Assembly: GCF_029016285.1 (NCBI RefSeq)
Contig: NZ_CP091975.1
Coordinates: forward strand, 3,100,001 to 3,164,000
DNA from: Vibrio sp. DW001
GTDB taxonomy: Bacteria > Pseudomonadota > Gammaproteobacteria > Enterobacterales > Vibrionaceae
Direction of reading: 5' to 3'
DNA: 64,000 nucleotides
Part shown: positions 49,028-59,968 of the stretch, piece by piece
How positions within the stretch are numbered: the first letter of the stretch is position 1
How the letters are laid out: each line of letters opens with the position of its first letter
The notes under the pieces: model-generated
Seen by the model: only the letters and a program-made list of their open reading frames with translations
Databases searched by the model: none
What the model was told of the DNA's origin: nothing
Made by a program: the position numbers and the translations under genes

Positions 49028-49897
49028 ATGGAATTATTCGAGTATTACCCTTGGCTTTACCCTGTTTTCGCGGGGATATTTGGACTCATTGTCGGCAGTT
49101 TTTTAAATGTGGTAATACACCGCGTACCAATCATGATGGAGCGCGAATGGAAACAAGACTGCGCGGAAACATTCCCAGAGCTTAATATTCCATTAGATAA
49201 CAAGAAATTTAATTTAAGCATTCCTCGTTCTAGTTGCCCTAGATGCAAAACGCCACTACGTTTAATTGATAACATCCCAATAATAAGTTGGTTATTGCTT
49301 AAAGGAAAATGCCATCATTGCAAAGAACCTGTCAGTATTCGTTATCCTTTAGTCGAGTTATTAACGGCAATAATGAGTTGCACAATTGCTTACTATTTTG
49401 AATTAAGTTACTACTCGGTAGCTCTTATCTTCTTTTCCTTCGCTTTAATCTCAGCAACGTTTATCGATCTCGATACCATGCTTCTTCCCGATAGCATCAC
49501 CTTACCATTAACTTGGTTTGGTCTCTTCCTTGCTTTGATTGGGTGGAGTCCTGTCTCTTTGCAAGATGCCGTAATTGGAGCCATTGCTGGATACCTTTGT
49601 CTTTGGAGCGTGTATTGGGTATTTAAGATAGTCACAGGTAAAGAAGGCATGGGATATGGCGACTTTAAACTTCTGGCAGCACTTGGCGCTTGGCTAGGTT
49701 GGCAACACCTACCTATGATTGTGTTATTGTCCTCTTTTGTAGGACTCATATTCGGACTCATTCAGTTACGCTTGCAAAAAAAAGGAATCGATAGACAGTT
49801 TCCCTTTGGTCCATATCTTGCTATTGCTGGATGGATAAGTTTACTATGGGGAAATCAAATCATGGTCTGGTACTATTCTTCTGTATTAGGTATTTAA
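49028..49897 (+). CDS. pilD: Prepilin peptidase / methyltransferase PilD
   Basis: Inner-membrane aspartyl protease that cleaves and N-methylates type IV pilins and type II secretion pseudopilins. The 289 residues show the zinc-binding Cys pairs CPRC and CHHC in the first cytoplasmic loop, and aspartate motifs [11 protein letters not shown] and [16 protein letters not shown] (the GxGD site). It follows pilC by 36 bases and is one base before coaE. Confidence 0.96.
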   Translation: MELFEYYPWLYPVFAGIFGLIVGSFLNVVIHRVPIMMEREWKQDCAETFPELNIPLDNKKFNLSIPRSSCPRCKTPLRLIDNIPIISWLLLKGKCHHCKEPVSIRYPLVELLTAIMSCTIAYYFELSYYSVALIFFSFALISATFIDLDTMLLPDSITLPLTWFGLFLALIGWSPVSLQDAVIGAIAGYLCLWSVYWVFKIVTGKEGMGYGDFKLLAALGAWLGWQHLPMIVLLSSFVGLIFGLIQLRLQKKGIDRQFPFGPYLAIAGWISLLWGNQIMVWYYSSVLGI

Positions 49898-49898
49898 C

Positions 49899-50501
49899 AT
49901 GCCATACATAATAGGATTAACTGGAGGCATTTCTAGCGGCAAAACGACGGTTGCCAATCTATTTCAACACCATTTCAATATCGGTATTGTTGATGCCGAC
50001 GTCGTTGCAAGGGAAGTTGTTGGGCCTGGCACTACTGGTTTATCCGAAATTACTGAACACTTTGGAATAGATATATTAGGTCCAAATGGTGAACTCAATA
50101 GAACAGCACTACGATCTCGGGTATTTACAAACCAGAATGAGAAGAATTGGTTGAATAACTTGCTGCATCCCATGATTCGCGACAAGATGAAACAAGATCT
50201 CGATAAGATAACAACACCTTATGCACTATTAGTAGTTCCCTTATTGGTTGAAAATCAACTACAATCAATGACAGATCGAATCTTAGTTGTTGATGTCAGT
50301 ACTGAAGTACAAATAAAGCGGACAATGGAACGAGATAACGTCTCAAGAACACAAGTAGAATCGATACTTTCAGCTCAGGCAAGTCGAGCTGATAAGCTGA
50401 AATTTGCAGACGATGTTATTCAAAACGACAATAAGAACATTGATCTTTTACCTCAAGTTTCGAAGCTTCATCAGCACTATATGTCGCTAAGTCGAGCATG
50501 A
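49899..50501 (+). CDS. coaE: Dephospho-CoA kinase
   Basis: Last enzyme of CoA synthesis. The 200-residue P-loop kinase has GLTGGISSGKTTVANLF at the N-terminus, the substrate loop IVDADVVAREV and the lid region. It starts one base after the pilD stop, so is in the same transcript, as in many gamma-proteobacteria. Confidence 0.96.
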   Translation: MPYIIGLTGGISSGKTTVANLFQHHFNIGIVDADVVAREVVGPGTTGLSEITEHFGIDILGPNGELNRTALRSRVFTNQNEKNWLNNLLHPMIRDKMKQDLDKITTPYALLVVPLLVENQLQSMTDRILVVDVSTEVQIKRTMERDNVSRTQVESILSAQASRADKLKFADDVIQNDNKNIDLLPQVSKLHQHYMSLSRA

Positions 50502-50539
50502 TCAAAGAAGTAAACCAAAGGAGACGGTAAGGTCGCGGA

Positions 50540-51280
50540 ATGACAAAACACAAATTTGAACACCCACTAAATGAAAAAACCCGTATCTATCTTAGAGTAG
50601 AAGCACTCATGAGACAGATGCACCACTCCGCAAGCTTTGTCGATAATCTACAGTATCATCAATTTTTCCGTTCAATTTTTGATTTACTTGAGATATTTGA
50701 ACAGATCCAATTGAAAGCTGAATTGGCCAAAGATTTAGAAAAGCAGCGCCTTAATTATAAGCATTGGCTAAACGTTGATGGTGTTGACCAAGAGAAGCTA
50801 CTTTCTGTATTAGAAGAGATAGATACAACTCATAAATATCTTATGGCTGCAGAACGTTTTGGTCGCACACTGAAAGAAGATCGATTTTTAAGCTCTATAC
50901 GTCAACGATTTAACTTGCCTGGTGGAACATGTTGTTTTGACTTACCTGCTTTACATTATTGGAATCACCTTCCTATCGAGCAAAGACAAAGAAATGCTCA
51001 AGGATGGATGGACACGTTGGCACCTTTGTCAAAATCACTTAATCTATGGTTAAAACTCTGCCGAGAAACCGGCTATTTTAATCCACAAATAGCCCGTAAC
51101 GGCTTTTATCAAAGTGATGCAGAAGAGGCAAATATCTTACGGTTGAATATACCGTTAGCTGATGGTGTTTTCCCGATGATTTCGGGACACAAAAATCGAT
51201 TTGCGATAAAATTTATGTCCTTTGATAATGGACAAGCCTATAGTCAAGATGTTGAGTTCGATCTTGCTATTTGCAATTAA
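50540..51280 (+). CDS. zapD: Cell division protein ZapD
   Basis: Cross-links FtsZ filaments in the Z ring. The 246-residue protein matches ZapD (YacF): [19 protein letters not shown] at the start, the helical domain, and the C-terminal beta domain ending [17 protein letters not shown]. Part of the coaE-zapD-yacG group, with AGGAGAC 12-14 bases upstream of the ATG. Confidence 0.95.
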   Translation: MTKHKFEHPLNEKTRIYLRVEALMRQMHHSASFVDNLQYHQFFRSIFDLLEIFEQIQLKAELAKDLEKQRLNYKHWLNVDGVDQEKLLSVLEEIDTTHKYLMAAERFGRTLKEDRFLSSIRQRFNLPGGTCCFDLPALHYWNHLPIEQRQRNAQGWMDTLAPLSKSLNLWLKLCRETGYFNPQIARNGFYQSDAEEANILRLNIPLADGVFPMISGHKNRFAIKFMSFDNGQAYSQDVEFDLAICN

Positions 51281-51292
51281 GGAATACATTTC

Positions 51293-51502
51293 GTGTCTAC
51301 ACCAATTAAACCTAAACCAACTATCGTTTCTTGCCCTCAATGTAAAAAGGAGGTGGTTTGGAGTACAGATAACCAATATCGTCCTTTCTGCAGTAAGCAA
51401 TGCCAGATGATAGATTTTGGGGAGTGGGCCGATGAGAAAAACACTATCGCAGGCGCTCCCGACATGTCAGATTCAGATGGTTGGTCAGAAGAGCCTTATT
51501 AA
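51293..51502 (+). CDS. yacG: DNA gyrase inhibitor YacG
   Basis: A 69-residue zinc-finger protein that binds GyrB in E. coli. The four zinc ligands are Cys14, Cys17, Cys33 and Cys37 (CPQC and CSKQC). The acidic tail ([11 protein letters not shown]) is typical. It starts with GTG at 51293, 12 bases after the zapD stop, with AAGGAAT upstream inside the end of zapD. Confidence 0.94.
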   Translation: MSTPIKPKPTIVSCPQCKKEVVWSTDNQYRPFCSKQCQMIDFGEWADEKNTIAGAPDMSDSDGWSEEPY

Positions 51503-51570
51503 ACGACAATTTAAATCGTTATTTAATAAGATTGACGTACCTTATTTGACAGTTTTATTTCTCGTATAAA

Positions 51571-51600
51571 AAAAACGGGTTCCATATGGAACCCGTTTTT
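51571..51600. terminator. Bidirectional terminator between yacG and rplS
   Basis: AAAAACGGGTTCC / GGAACCCGTTTTT, a perfect 13-base stem with an ATAT loop. Confidence 0.94.
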
Positions 51601-51622
51601 TATTTGAGAATGCTGGTTAGCA

Positions 51623-51976
51623 TTACTTCTTAGCAAGCTTCTCTTTAATACGAGCTGACTTACCAGAACGCTCACGTAGGTAGTACAACTTGGCACGACG
51701 TACTGCACCACGGCGTTTAACTTCAATGCTATCAACCATAGGAGAGTGAGTTTGGAACGAACGCTCAACACCTTCACCGTTCGAGATCTTACGAACAGTA
51801 AATGCTGAATGTAGGCCACGATTACGAATACCGATTACAACGCCTTCAAAGGCCTGTAGACGTTCGCGATCGCCTTCTTTTACCTTAACCTGAACAACAA
51901 CAGTGTCACCTGGGCTGAACTTTGGAAGGTCTTGTTTCATTTGCTCTTCTTCAAGAGCTTTGATGATGTTACTCAT
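51623..51976 (-). CDS. rplS: 50S ribosomal protein L19
   Basis: A 117-residue protein at the 30S-50S interface. It contains [32 protein letters not shown] and the signature [18 protein letters not shown]. Last gene of the rpsP-rimM-trmD-rplS operon, 56 bases after trmD, with a terminator beyond it. Confidence 0.97.
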   Translation of the reverse strand: MSNIIKALEEEQMKQDLPKFSPGDTVVVQVKVKEGDRERLQAFEGVVIGIRNRGLHSAFTVRKISNGEGVERSFQTHSPMVDSIEVKRRGAVRRAKLYYLRERSGKSARIKEKLAKK

Positions 51977-52032
51977 TTTTAAAATTCCTAGAATAAACTG
52001 ATACTAAATAAAATAGGTTACTTAACTGTATT

Positions 52033-52773
52033 TTAAGACCGATAGTCTTTAATAAAATCAGTTAGTAATTGTTCCTGTTCGTCAGTCAGAGCTAGGTTTT
52101 CCAAGAGCTCTGGTCTTCTTAGCCAAGTACGGCCTAACGATTGTTTCAATCGCCAGCGACGAATATCCTTATGATTTCCAGATTTCAGTACCAATGGTAC
52201 CTCTATTCCATCCAAATCATCAGGACGTGTATAGTGTGGACAATCTAGCAAACCATTTGCGAAAGAATCTTCTTCCGCTGACGCAAAATCACCAAGTACA
52301 CCTGGTATAAACCTCGATACTGAATCAATTAACGTCATGGCTGGTAGTTCACCACCCGTCATCACAAAATCCCCAATTGACCATTCTTCATCAACTTCAG
52401 ATTGTATGATGCGCTCATCTATCCCTTCATAGCGTCCGCAAATAAGAATCATATTCTCGTTCGTAGCAAGCTCTTCAACTCCACTTTGGTCGAGCTTTCG
52501 ACCTTGAGGAGAAAGATAGATAACCTTCGTCTTTCCCGGTGCTGATTTCTTGGCAGTTTGTATGGCTTCGCGCAAAGGCTGCACCATCATCAACATACCA
52601 GGACCACCACCGTAGGGTCTATCATCGACAGTTCGATGTTTGTCATGAGTAAAATCTCTAGGATTCCATATCTCAACTGACAAAAGACCTTTTTTAACCG
52701 CTTGACCTGTAACCCCAAATTCAGTAATTGAACGGAACATATCAGGAAATAGGCTAATTATGCCAACCCACAT
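52033..52773 (-). CDS. trmD: tRNA (guanine-N1-)-methyltransferase
   Basis: Methylates G37 of tRNAs reading CNN codons, preventing +1 frameshifts. The 246-residue SPOUT enzyme shows the knot region [13 protein letters not shown] and [15 protein letters not shown], and the start [12 protein letters not shown]. Third in the rpsP operon, 27 bases after rimM. Confidence 0.97.
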   Translation of the reverse strand: MWVGIISLFPDMFRSITEFGVTGQAVKKGLLSVEIWNPRDFTHDKHRTVDDRPYGGGPGMLMMVQPLREAIQTAKKSAPGKTKVIYLSPQGRKLDQSGVEELATNENMILICGRYEGIDERIIQSEVDEEWSIGDFVMTGGELPAMTLIDSVSRFIPGVLGDFASAEEDSFANGLLDCPHYTRPDDLDGIEVPLVLKSGNHKDIRRWRLKQSLGRTWLRRPELLENLALTDEQEQLLTDFIKDYRS

Positions 52774-52800
52774 ATCTGTTCTCTCGCTCTACTGTGGAGT

Positions 52801-53355
52801 TTAAAACGCAGGATCCCAGTCAACTTCGATCCGTTGAGCATCGCGATCAATATTTTTAATCACTTGCTCTTCAAGAAACGGAATTAATCGTTCCTTTTGG
52901 CCAAAAGCATCTTTCAAATTTGCTTTCACTACCAAAACATCATTTGCACCAGTTTCTAACATATCGGAGACAGTACCGAGGTCATATCCCTTCGTTGTTA
53001 ATACCTGCATACCAAACAATTCACGCCAGTAAAATTCATCTTCTGACAGTTCTGGTAATGACTCTGGATTAATCACAATTTCAAAGTTAGTTAGAAGATG
53101 AGCATCCTCGCGGATCTCTAACCCTTCAATTTTAGCAACCATACCTTTGTTATGGCGCTTCCAACTTTCAACCTTGTATTCAACCCATTTGCCTTTTTGG
53201 TTTATATACCAAGGGCTATAGTCAAAAATGCTTTCAGCATCGTCTGTATAGGAAATAACTTTAAGCCAACCTTTGATACCGTAAGTCGCACCAAATTTGC
53301 CAACTACGATTCTTTCAGCTTGCTCGTTCATTACTTCATTTCCTTTAACCGACAT
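52801..53355 (-). CDS. rimM: 16S rRNA processing protein RimM
   Basis: Assembly factor that binds S19 during 30S head maturation. An N-terminal RimM barrel ([20 protein letters not shown]) is followed by a PRC-barrel domain ([13 protein letters not shown]). I use ATG at 53355, giving 184 residues; the in-frame TTG at 53373 abuts the rpsP stop and adds six non-conserved residues. The gap to rpsP is 18 bases and contains TAGGT. Confidence 0.95.
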   Translation of the reverse strand: MSVKGNEVMNEQAERIVVGKFGATYGIKGWLKVISYTDDAESIFDYSPWYINQKGKWVEYKVESWKRHNKGMVAKIEGLEIREDAHLLTNFEIVINPESLPELSEDEFYWRELFGMQVLTTKGYDLGTVSDMLETGANDVLVVKANLKDAFGQKERLIPFLEEQVIKNIDRDAQRIEVDWDPAF

Positions 53356-53373
53356 TGCTTTGTTACCTACCAA

Positions 53374-53622
53374 TTAAGCCGCTTTTTGAACGTCTTTCAC
53401 TAGTTTAGTAACACGGTCAGATAGTGAAGCACCTTCGCTAACCCAATGGTTAACGCGGTCTAGGTTAATACGTAAACCTTCTTCTTGACCTTGAGCTGTT
53501 GGGTTAAAGAAACCAACGTTCTCAATGTAGCGACCAGTAGCTGCGTTGCGGCTATCTGCTACTACGATTTGGTAAAATGGACGCTTCTTTGCGCCGTGAC
53601 GTGCCAAACGAATGGTAACCAT
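53374..53622 (-). CDS. rpsP: 30S ribosomal protein S16
   Basis: An 82-residue protein of the 30S body. The opening [20 protein letters not shown] and [20 protein letters not shown] are the S16 signature. First gene of the rpsP-rimM-trmD-rplS operon; AAAGAGGA precedes the ATG. Confidence 0.97.
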   Translation of the reverse strand: MVTIRLARHGAKKRPFYQIVVADSRNAATGRYIENVGFFNPTAQGQEEGLRINLDRVNHWVSEGASLSDRVTKLVKDVQKAA

Positions 53623-53839
53623 ATCGTCCTCTTTGCTTTCTCAATAATAAAAATAACCCCAAAAGCCGTAATTTTTAATTTAACAACCTGGGGTCTCGTG
53701 CCAATTTAAAGCCCCGGAATTTTACTCTTATCTGGGGTTTTTGCAAGGCTTTTTGTGATCTAGAAACGGTTTCGGAGGTGTTTATATTTTGGTAGGGAAA
53801 TCAAACAGCTAAAGCAGTAAGAAAATATTAGTCAAAGCT

Positions 53840-53864
53840 ATATGGCGCATAGCTTGCGCCATAT
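53840..53864. terminator. Hairpin after ffh
   Basis: ATATGGCGCA / TGCGCCATAT, a perfect 10-base stem with a 5-base loop, 15 bases past the ffh stop on the minus strand. A clear T run is lacking, so termination efficiency is uncertain. Confidence 0.6.
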
Positions 53865-53879
53865 ATTCGTGTTTGAGTG

Positions 53880-55274
53880 TTATCGGCCGAATGGTCCACC
53901 CATTCCGCCCATGCCACCTGCGCCACCCATGCCGCCCATCATTCCTTGCATATTTCGCATCATTCCCTTCATGCCACCCTTCTGCATTTTTTTCATCATC
54001 TTCTGCATTTGAGTAAACTGTTTTAGCATACGATTCACATCTTGCACTTGCACGCCAGAACCTGCAGCAATACGCTTTTTACGTGAACCTTTGATTAATT
54101 CAGGGCGTAAACGTTCTTTCATTGTCATGGAGCTAATCATTGCTTCCATCTGATTGAACATTTTGTCATCAACTTTATCTTTAACATTAGCAGGTAGGTT
54201 GCTCATACCAGGAAGTTTATCCATCATTCCCATCATGCCGCCCATATTCTGCATCTGTCCAAGCTGCTCACGGAAGTCTTCAAGATCAAAACCTTTCTTC
54301 TCTTTGAACTTCTTCGCCATCTTGGCGGCTTTGTCTTTATCGACATTACGCTCTAAATCTTCAATCAAAGATAGAACGTCACCCATACCAAGAATACGTG
54401 ACGCAACGCGATCTGGATGGAAAGGTTCAAGTGCGTCGGTTTTTTCGCCCACCCCTAAGAACTTAATCGGTTTGCCAGTGATATAACGAACGGACAGTGC
54501 AGCACCACCACGCGCATCACCATCTACTTTTGTCAGGATAACACCTGTCAGAGGTAATGCATCACCAAAGGCTTTTGCTGTGTTAGCGGCATCTTGCCCC
54601 GTCATTGCATCTACAACAAACAGCGTTTCTACTGGCTCTATCGCGGCGTGAAGGTCTTTAATTTCCCCCATCATTTGTTCATCGATGGCTAGACGGCCTG
54701 CGGTATCAACCAAAAGGACGTCATAGAATTTCTTCTTAGCATGGTCAACAGCAGCATTCGCAATATCAATCGGCTTTTGATCGGCAGAAGAAGGGAAAAA
54801 ATCCACTCCCACATCAGACGCAAGCGTTTCCAACTGTTTAATCGCCGCAGGGCGGTAAACATCGGCAGAAACGACCAACACTTTTTTCTTGTTAACGTCT
54901 TTTAAGTGTTTAGAGAGTTTAGCAACACTGGTTGTTTTACCGGCACCTTGCAAACCTGCCATCAAAATTATGGCTGGCGGTTGGGCGGCTAGATTGAGCT
55001 CTTCGTTAGATTCACCCATTACCCCTTCTAGCTCTGTTTGAACTATTTTTATAAATTCTTGGCCGGGGGTTAATGACTTCGAGACCTCGACACCAACGGC
55101 ACTTTCTTTTACGCGTTTAATAAACTCACGTATAACAGGAAGTGCGACATCAGCTTCTAAAAGGGCCATACGCACTTCACGTAATGTCTCTTTTATATTG
55201 TCTTCTGTTAGGCGACCTTTGCCGCTAATATTTTTAAGTGTACTGGATAGTCTATCCGTTAAATTCTCAAACAT
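53880..55274 (-). CDS. ffh: Signal recognition particle protein Ffh
   Basis: GTPase that, with 4.5S RNA, targets membrane proteins to FtsY and SecYEG. The N, G and M domains are in order: GLQGAGKTTSVAKLS (G1), DTAGRL (G3), TKVDGDARGG (G4), and a Met-rich M domain that ends in a Met/Gly repeat tail. The start is ATG at 55274 (MFENLTDRLS, the family N-terminus), giving 464 residues; a TTG/ATG further upstream is not conserved. It is divergent from ypjD. Confidence 0.96.
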   Translation of the reverse strand: MFENLTDRLSSTLKNISGKGRLTEDNIKETLREVRMALLEADVALPVIREFIKRVKESAVGVEVSKSLTPGQEFIKIVQTELEGVMGESNEELNLAAQPPAIILMAGLQGAGKTTSVAKLSKHLKDVNKKKVLVVSADVYRPAAIKQLETLASDVGVDFFPSSADQKPIDIANAAVDHAKKKFYDVLLVDTAGRLAIDEQMMGEIKDLHAAIEPVETLFVVDAMTGQDAANTAKAFGDALPLTGVILTKVDGDARGGAALSVRYITGKPIKFLGVGEKTDALEPFHPDRVASRILGMGDVLSLIEDLERNVDKDKAAKMAKKFKEKKGFDLEDFREQLGQMQNMGGMMGMMDKLPGMSNLPANVKDKVDDKMFNQMEAMISSMTMKERLRPELIKGSRKKRIAAGSGVQVQDVNRMLKQFTQMQKMMKKMQKGGMKGMMRNMQGMMGGMGGAGGMGGMGGPFGR

Positions 55275-55458
55275 GTCTGTCTCTTTAGCTGGACTTTTCG
55301 AAACACCTTTTAGCAAAGCAAGGGCGATTAATGTCGGCAGTATACCTTAGGTAATTGATCTTCCAAAATCTAAACGATGATTTATTCGATCCTTAGATAG
55401 CTCATCGAGTTTAACCGCGTTATAATCCGTTCATTAGATAAGAATTTATTAGGAAAAT

Positions 55459-56256
55459 ATGGACAGTTTAATCGCTATTGCCGCTGCCATTTTATATGCA
55501 ATTGCTACTGCAACAATAGTCTCAGGGCTATCTCAGCAAACCCACATAAAGGCAAAAACTGTCTTCGTGAGCGCAGCGTTAGCCATTATTCTCCACGTAT
55601 GGTTATTACATGGCCAAATTCACAACAGTTCAAGCGGACAAAACTTGAGCATGCTCAATGTTGCTTCTCTCGTCAGTTTTATTACTTCATTAGTAATGAG
55701 CTTGGCGATGTTTAAAACCCGTTTGTGGTTTTTGTTGCCTGTCGTTTACGGTTTTTCGATTATTAGTATTCTCGCTTCAAATTTCTTACCTGGTGCATTC
55801 ATCACTCACTTTGAAGGGAAAATGGGATTGTTAATCCATATTACAATCGCACTATTCGCTTACGCGACCTTAACGATTGCCGCACTATATGCAATTCAGC
55901 TCGCTTGGTTAGACTATAAATTGAAAAACAAAAAAGCGATGGCAGTGAACCCTAACCTCCCACCATTATTAAAAGTAGAAAGGCAGCTTTTTAACATTAT
56001 CCTCATTGGTAATGGTCTGCTAACCTTAACTCTATTATCTGGATTCGTATTTTTAGATGATATGTTTGCGCGTGGTTCTGCCCATAAATCTATTCTTTCT
56101 TTTGTTGCTTGGGTAATTTATTCCGTATTACTCTGGGGACATTATCAAAAAGGTTGGCGTGGTAAAAAGGTAACATGGTTTGCTATTGCAGGTGCGACCT
56201 TGCTTACACTTGCCTATTTTGGCAGCCGATTTGTTCGAGAAATCATTTTGAACTAG
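55459..56256 (+). CDS. ypjD: CcsA-like inner-membrane protein (YpjD)
   Basis: A 265-residue membrane protein with about eight hydrophobic segments, belonging to the cytochrome c assembly (CcsA/CcmC-like) family. The position beside ffh and a CorB-like gene matches E. coli ypjD-yfjD. The family's tryptophan-rich haem-handling motif is not evident, so a direct role in cytochrome c maturation is doubtful. It has been tied to Mg2+ or membrane homeostasis elsewhere only loosely. Confidence 0.88.
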   Translation: MDSLIAIAAAILYAIATATIVSGLSQQTHIKAKTVFVSAALAIILHVWLLHGQIHNSSSGQNLSMLNVASLVSFITSLVMSLAMFKTRLWFLLPVVYGFSIISILASNFLPGAFITHFEGKMGLLIHITIALFAYATLTIAALYAIQLAWLDYKLKNKKAMAVNPNLPPLLKVERQLFNIILIGNGLLTLTLLSGFVFLDDMFARGSAHKSILSFVAWVIYSVLLWGHYQKGWRGKKVTWFAIAGATLLTLAYFGSRFVREIILN

Positions 56257-56358
56257 ATTACCCGTTACTAAAAATACTATTTTATTCATAATATAATTGA
56301 CAGCTCAAATCACTTAAGTCATAAATTAAGCGATAACTGAAAGAAGGAATTTCAAACA

Positions 56359-57624
56359 TTGAATGACATATCAACGGGTGTACTGTTTACCATACTCGCA
56401 TGTCTAATCGTCATTTCTGGTTATTTTTCAGGTTCTGAGACTGGAATGATGTCCTTAAACCGATATCGACTAAAGCATCTGGCTGGAAAAGGCCATAAAG
56501 GTGCAAAACGTGTCGAAAAGCTATTAAGCCGTCCCGACCGTTTAATTGGCCTTATTCTCATTGGAAACAACTTAGTCAACATCCTCGCCTCTGCCATTGC
56601 GACCATACTTGGAATGCGTCTATTTGGTGATCTTGGTGTCGCAATAGCGACGGGATTATTAACACTTGTTGTGCTTGTCTTTGCCGAAGTTACCCCTAAA
56701 ACATTAGCTTCGCTCTATCCAGAAAGAGTCGCCTATGCCAGCAGTATTATATTAAACATACTGATGAAGGTGCTTGCACCCGTCGTTCTAATGGTGAATT
56801 TAATTACCAATGGTGTATTACGATTATTCGGTATAAAAGCGACACACCCTACTGAAGACCCTTTAAGCTCTGATGAGCTTCGTACTGTTGTAAACGAGGC
56901 TGGAGGTCTCATTCCTCGTGGGCACCAAGAAATGCTGGTATCCATTCTCGATTTAGAGAACGTCACTGTAGATGACATTATGGTGCCTAGAAATGAAATT
57001 ACGGGTATCGATATTAATGATGACTGGAAATCCATCGTTCGCCAATTGACTCATTCACCACATGGACGAGTAGTACTTTATCGCGACCAGATAGACGAAG
57101 TTGTCGGTATGCTGCGTTTACGTGAAGCTTATCGTTTAATGCTGGAAAAAAATGAGTTTACAAAAGAGACGCTTTTACGCGCAGCAGATGAGGTTTACTT
57201 CATACCAGAAGCGACGCCACTAAACGTGCAACTACTGAAATTCCAACGCAATAAAGAAAGAATAGGACTCATTGTCGATGAATATGGCGATATTATTGGT
57301 CTTGTCACTCTAGAGGATATTTTGGAAGAGATCGTTGGTGAATTTACGACGTCTATAGCACCAAGTCTATCTGAAGAAATCACCCCACAAGGTGATGGGA
57401 GCTTCCTCATTGAAGGAAGTGCCAATATCCGTGACATTAATAAGGGTTTGAAGTGGCAACTGCCTACGGACGGACCAAGAACACTTAATGGACTTATATT
57501 AGAACACCTAGAAGATATCCCTGAAAGCCAAGTTAGTATCGAGGTTGAAAAACACCTAATGGAAATAATGAAGTTTACGGAAAACAAGATCAGTTTAGTT
57601 AAAGTATTTCCCGCTCGGAAGTAG
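56359..57624 (+). CDS. yfjD: CNNM/CorB-family CBS-domain membrane protein
   Basis: A 421-residue protein with a DUF21 (CNNM) membrane domain (about 1-180, with GYFSGSETGMMSLNRYRLKH), two CBS domains (about 205-325) and a C-terminal CorC/HlyC domain. Related proteins act in Mg2+/Co2+ efflux. The start is TTG at 56359, with AAGGA 10 bases upstream; the conserved family sequence begins right there and no ATG fits in frame. It follows ypjD by 102 bases. Confidence 0.92.
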   Translation: MNDISTGVLFTILACLIVISGYFSGSETGMMSLNRYRLKHLAGKGHKGAKRVEKLLSRPDRLIGLILIGNNLVNILASAIATILGMRLFGDLGVAIATGLLTLVVLVFAEVTPKTLASLYPERVAYASSIILNILMKVLAPVVLMVNLITNGVLRLFGIKATHPTEDPLSSDELRTVVNEAGGLIPRGHQEMLVSILDLENVTVDDIMVPRNEITGIDINDDWKSIVRQLTHSPHGRVVLYRDQIDEVVGMLRLREAYRLMLEKNEFTKETLLRAADEVYFIPEATPLNVQLLKFQRNKERIGLIVDEYGDIIGLVTLEDILEEIVGEFTTSIAPSLSEEITPQGDGSFLIEGSANIRDINKGLKWQLPTDGPRTLNGLILEHLEDIPESQVSIEVEKHLMEIMKFTENKISLVKVFPARK

Positions 57625-57653
57625 CCAGTTTGAACGTAACATTCAGTCATAAG

Positions 57654-57687
57654 AAAGGGAGTGTAACCATAAGGTGACACTCCCTTT
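57654..57687. terminator. Bidirectional terminator between yfjD and luxS
   Basis: AAAGGGAGTGT / ACACTCCCTTT, an 11-base stem whose loop also pairs partly (ACC / GGT). Confidence 0.88.
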
Positions 57688-57717
57688 AAAATACCATTCG
57701 CTTCAAATAAAAATACG

Positions 57718-58233
57718 TTACTTATTCAGCTCTTCCAACATAGAAGCAGGCAAAGCTAACTCGTCATTTTTATTTACTAGAATCCCAGCTTCAATCACAT
57801 TTTTGGCGATATTTTTCGCATCGGCTAAAGAGTGCATACCATAGGTACCACATTGATATTCATTTAGCTCTGGAATGTTATTTTGGTTCTCTACCTTTAG
57901 CACATCTTCCATCGCGGCTAACCACGCATCTGCTACGCGCTCTTCTGCTGGAGTGCCAATCAAACTCATATAAAAACCAGTACGGCAACCCATTGGAGAG
58001 ATATCGATAATTTCAATACCCGCACCATTTAAATGTGCACGCATAAAGCCGGCATATAAATGCTCTAACGTGTGAATACCTTGTTCAGAGAGTATCTCTT
58101 TATTTGGCACACAAAAACGCAAATCAAATACAGTTATTGTATCCCCTTTGGGCGTTTGCATAGTTTTTGCCACGCGAACAGCTGGTGCATTCATTCTTGT
58201 GTGATCAACAGTAAAACTATCTAGTAACGGCAT
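57718..58233 (-). CDS. luxS: S-ribosylhomocysteine lyase (AI-2 synthase)
   Basis: Cleaves S-ribosylhomocysteine to homocysteine and DPD, the precursor of autoinducer-2. Metal ligands are His54, His58 ([10 protein letters not shown]) and Cys128; Glu57 and Cys83 ([10 protein letters not shown]) are catalytic. The 171-residue length is standard. It follows gshA by 43 bases on the same strand, linking methyl-cycle recycling to glutathione synthesis. Its signal feeds the pathway that ends at the LuxR/HapR homologue also in this window. Confidence 0.97.
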   Translation of the reverse strand: MPLLDSFTVDHTRMNAPAVRVAKTMQTPKGDTITVFDLRFCVPNKEILSEQGIHTLEHLYAGFMRAHLNGAGIEIIDISPMGCRTGFYMSLIGTPAEERVADAWLAAMEDVLKVENQNNIPELNEYQCGTYGMHSLADAKNIAKNVIEAGILVNKNDELALPASMLEELNK

Positions 58234-58276
58234 TTTTATATCTCCATTGACTCGATTCAGATTTCGAGCCGATTCG

Positions 58277-59854
58277 TTATTTTAGGTATGAGAAGTAGTC
58301 TTCAAGAAACTCATCAAAATTCACTTCGTCAGCTTGCTCTATCTCTTTTTGAGCTTGAAGAGAAGCGCTTACTTCATATTGCATCTCTTGTTGACTATAA
58401 ACATTATAGTTATTTGTTAAATGGTAATCTCTATATTCGCGGCCATAGGTACAACCAACCTGACCAATACCCCCTAGCTCTTTTGTTCTCTCTAATAGCT
58501 GACCAGAAATTGTCAATTCAGGATTGTCTATCCACGTCATCAGTTCTTGGCATGTTTGCTGATACTCATCACCATCACTCGCCATATCCATCTCAACGGC
58601 GATCAACTGTAGATCAGAAAAAATGTGCTTAGTATAATCGTGTAGCGTACGCTCTTTGCCATCACAGTCTTCCGTCAACATCAAATCGGGTTTACGACCT
58701 TCTTGAATAACTCTAGTCCAGTTATCCTTCCAACAGCAAAGCTCTTTATTGTCTATCGGGCCGGTATCTTTAATCAAGCACCAGGTTAAAAAGAGGTCTA
58801 AAAATCGAATCTGTTCTTTTGTTACCCCTATCGGACTGAATGGGTTTACGTCCAATGAGCGTACTTCTATATACTCTACTCCGCCACGTTTTAATGCTTC
58901 TGATGGTTTTTCACCAGATTGACCTACGCGCTTGGCACGAATAGGCGCATACAACTCATTTTCAATTTGCAGAACATTACTATTAAGCTGTTGATACTCT
59001 CCGTCTATCTTGATACCAATTTGAGCGAAATCGCTTGAAGGCGTTTGAATTGCTTTTTCTAAACCGTCTAAATACCCATCAAGATTATTATAATTAATTT
59101 GCAACTCACTCTGAGCGCTATTGGTATAACCTAAGTCACTTAATCGTAAGGATGTACCATAAGGAAGATAAAGCGTCTGACCGATATTTTCAAAAGGTAA
59201 TTCAGTTTCTCTACCTTGTAAGAAAGAGGAGCAAATAGCAGGAGAGGCACCGAAAAAATAAGGAATTAACCAACCAAAACGGTAATAATTTCGGATAACG
59301 TTGAAGTATTCATCTGATTTCGTATTGGCTCTATCGCTTTCTGATTGCTCGCCGTAAAGAGAATCCCATAAACTTTCAGGAAACGAAAAATTAAAATGAA
59401 CACCAGAAATAATCTGCATCAAACTACCATAACGGTTTTTAAGTCCTTTACGGTATAACGTTTTCATTTTACCTACATTCGATGAGCCATACTGAGCGAA
59501 GGCGATATCATCTTCATTCTCGACATAGCAAGGCATGGAGAGAGGCCAAAGCTTCTCTTCTCCCATCTCTTTCACGGTAAAATGGTGAATATCAGATAGC
59601 TGACCAATTAATTCTTCTACATCAGTAGAAACAGGGGTAATAAACTCCAATAATGATTCTGAAAAATCGGTGGTCACCCATTTGTTTGTCAATGCAGACC
59701 CTAAACCAGTAGGATGGGGGGTTAGTGCTAAATGCCCATCCAAGGTGTATCGAAGAGTTTCGCGCTCAACACCACGACCAATGTTTTTAAAATTATCAGG
59801 GTTTTTCGCTACTTTTTTCAGTCTTGAGGAAAAATTTGTCAAAATGGTGACCAC
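58277..59854 (-). CDS. gshA: Glutamate-cysteine ligase
   Basis: First step of glutathione synthesis. The 525-residue protein has [37 protein letters not shown] and [19 protein letters not shown], all hallmarks of the gamma-proteobacterial GshA. The start is GTG at 59854, preceded by TAGAA and no strong ribosome site; an in-frame TTG at 59842 is the alternative. Confidence 0.95.
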   Translation of the reverse strand: MVTILTNFSSRLKKVAKNPDNFKNIGRGVERETLRYTLDGHLALTPHPTGLGSALTNKWVTTDFSESLLEFITPVSTDVEELIGQLSDIHHFTVKEMGEEKLWPLSMPCYVENEDDIAFAQYGSSNVGKMKTLYRKGLKNRYGSLMQIISGVHFNFSFPESLWDSLYGEQSESDRANTKSDEYFNVIRNYYRFGWLIPYFFGASPAICSSFLQGRETELPFENIGQTLYLPYGTSLRLSDLGYTNSAQSELQINYNNLDGYLDGLEKAIQTPSSDFAQIGIKIDGEYQQLNSNVLQIENELYAPIRAKRVGQSGEKPSEALKRGGVEYIEVRSLDVNPFSPIGVTKEQIRFLDLFLTWCLIKDTGPIDNKELCCWKDNWTRVIQEGRKPDLMLTEDCDGKERTLHDYTKHIFSDLQLIAVEMDMASDGDEYQQTCQELMTWIDNPELTISGQLLERTKELGGIGQVGCTYGREYRDYHLTNNYNVYSQQEMQYEVSASLQAQKEIEQADEVNFDEFLEDYFSYLK

Positions 59855-59927
59855 TTCTAATCTTGTTTTTGCGTAGGTTACGCTTTTTTATATAAAATAC
59901 TAGTTCTGCATTTTTGTATGCAGTCAG

Positions 59928-59960
59928 TATAAAGAGAGACAATTTGTGCCTCTCTTTATA
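59928..59960. terminator. Terminator hairpin after the M16 peptidase gene
   Basis: TATAAAGAGAG / CTCTCTTTATA, an 11-base stem with an 11-base loop, lying between the M16 gene and gshA. Confidence 0.75.
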
Positions 59961-59968
59961 TGTGTGCG

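Noticed and set aside
57195..57680. 161-codon open frame on the minus strand opposite yfjD
   Set aside because: Antisense shadow of a well-supported CBS-domain gene; composition Ser-rich and no family resemblance.
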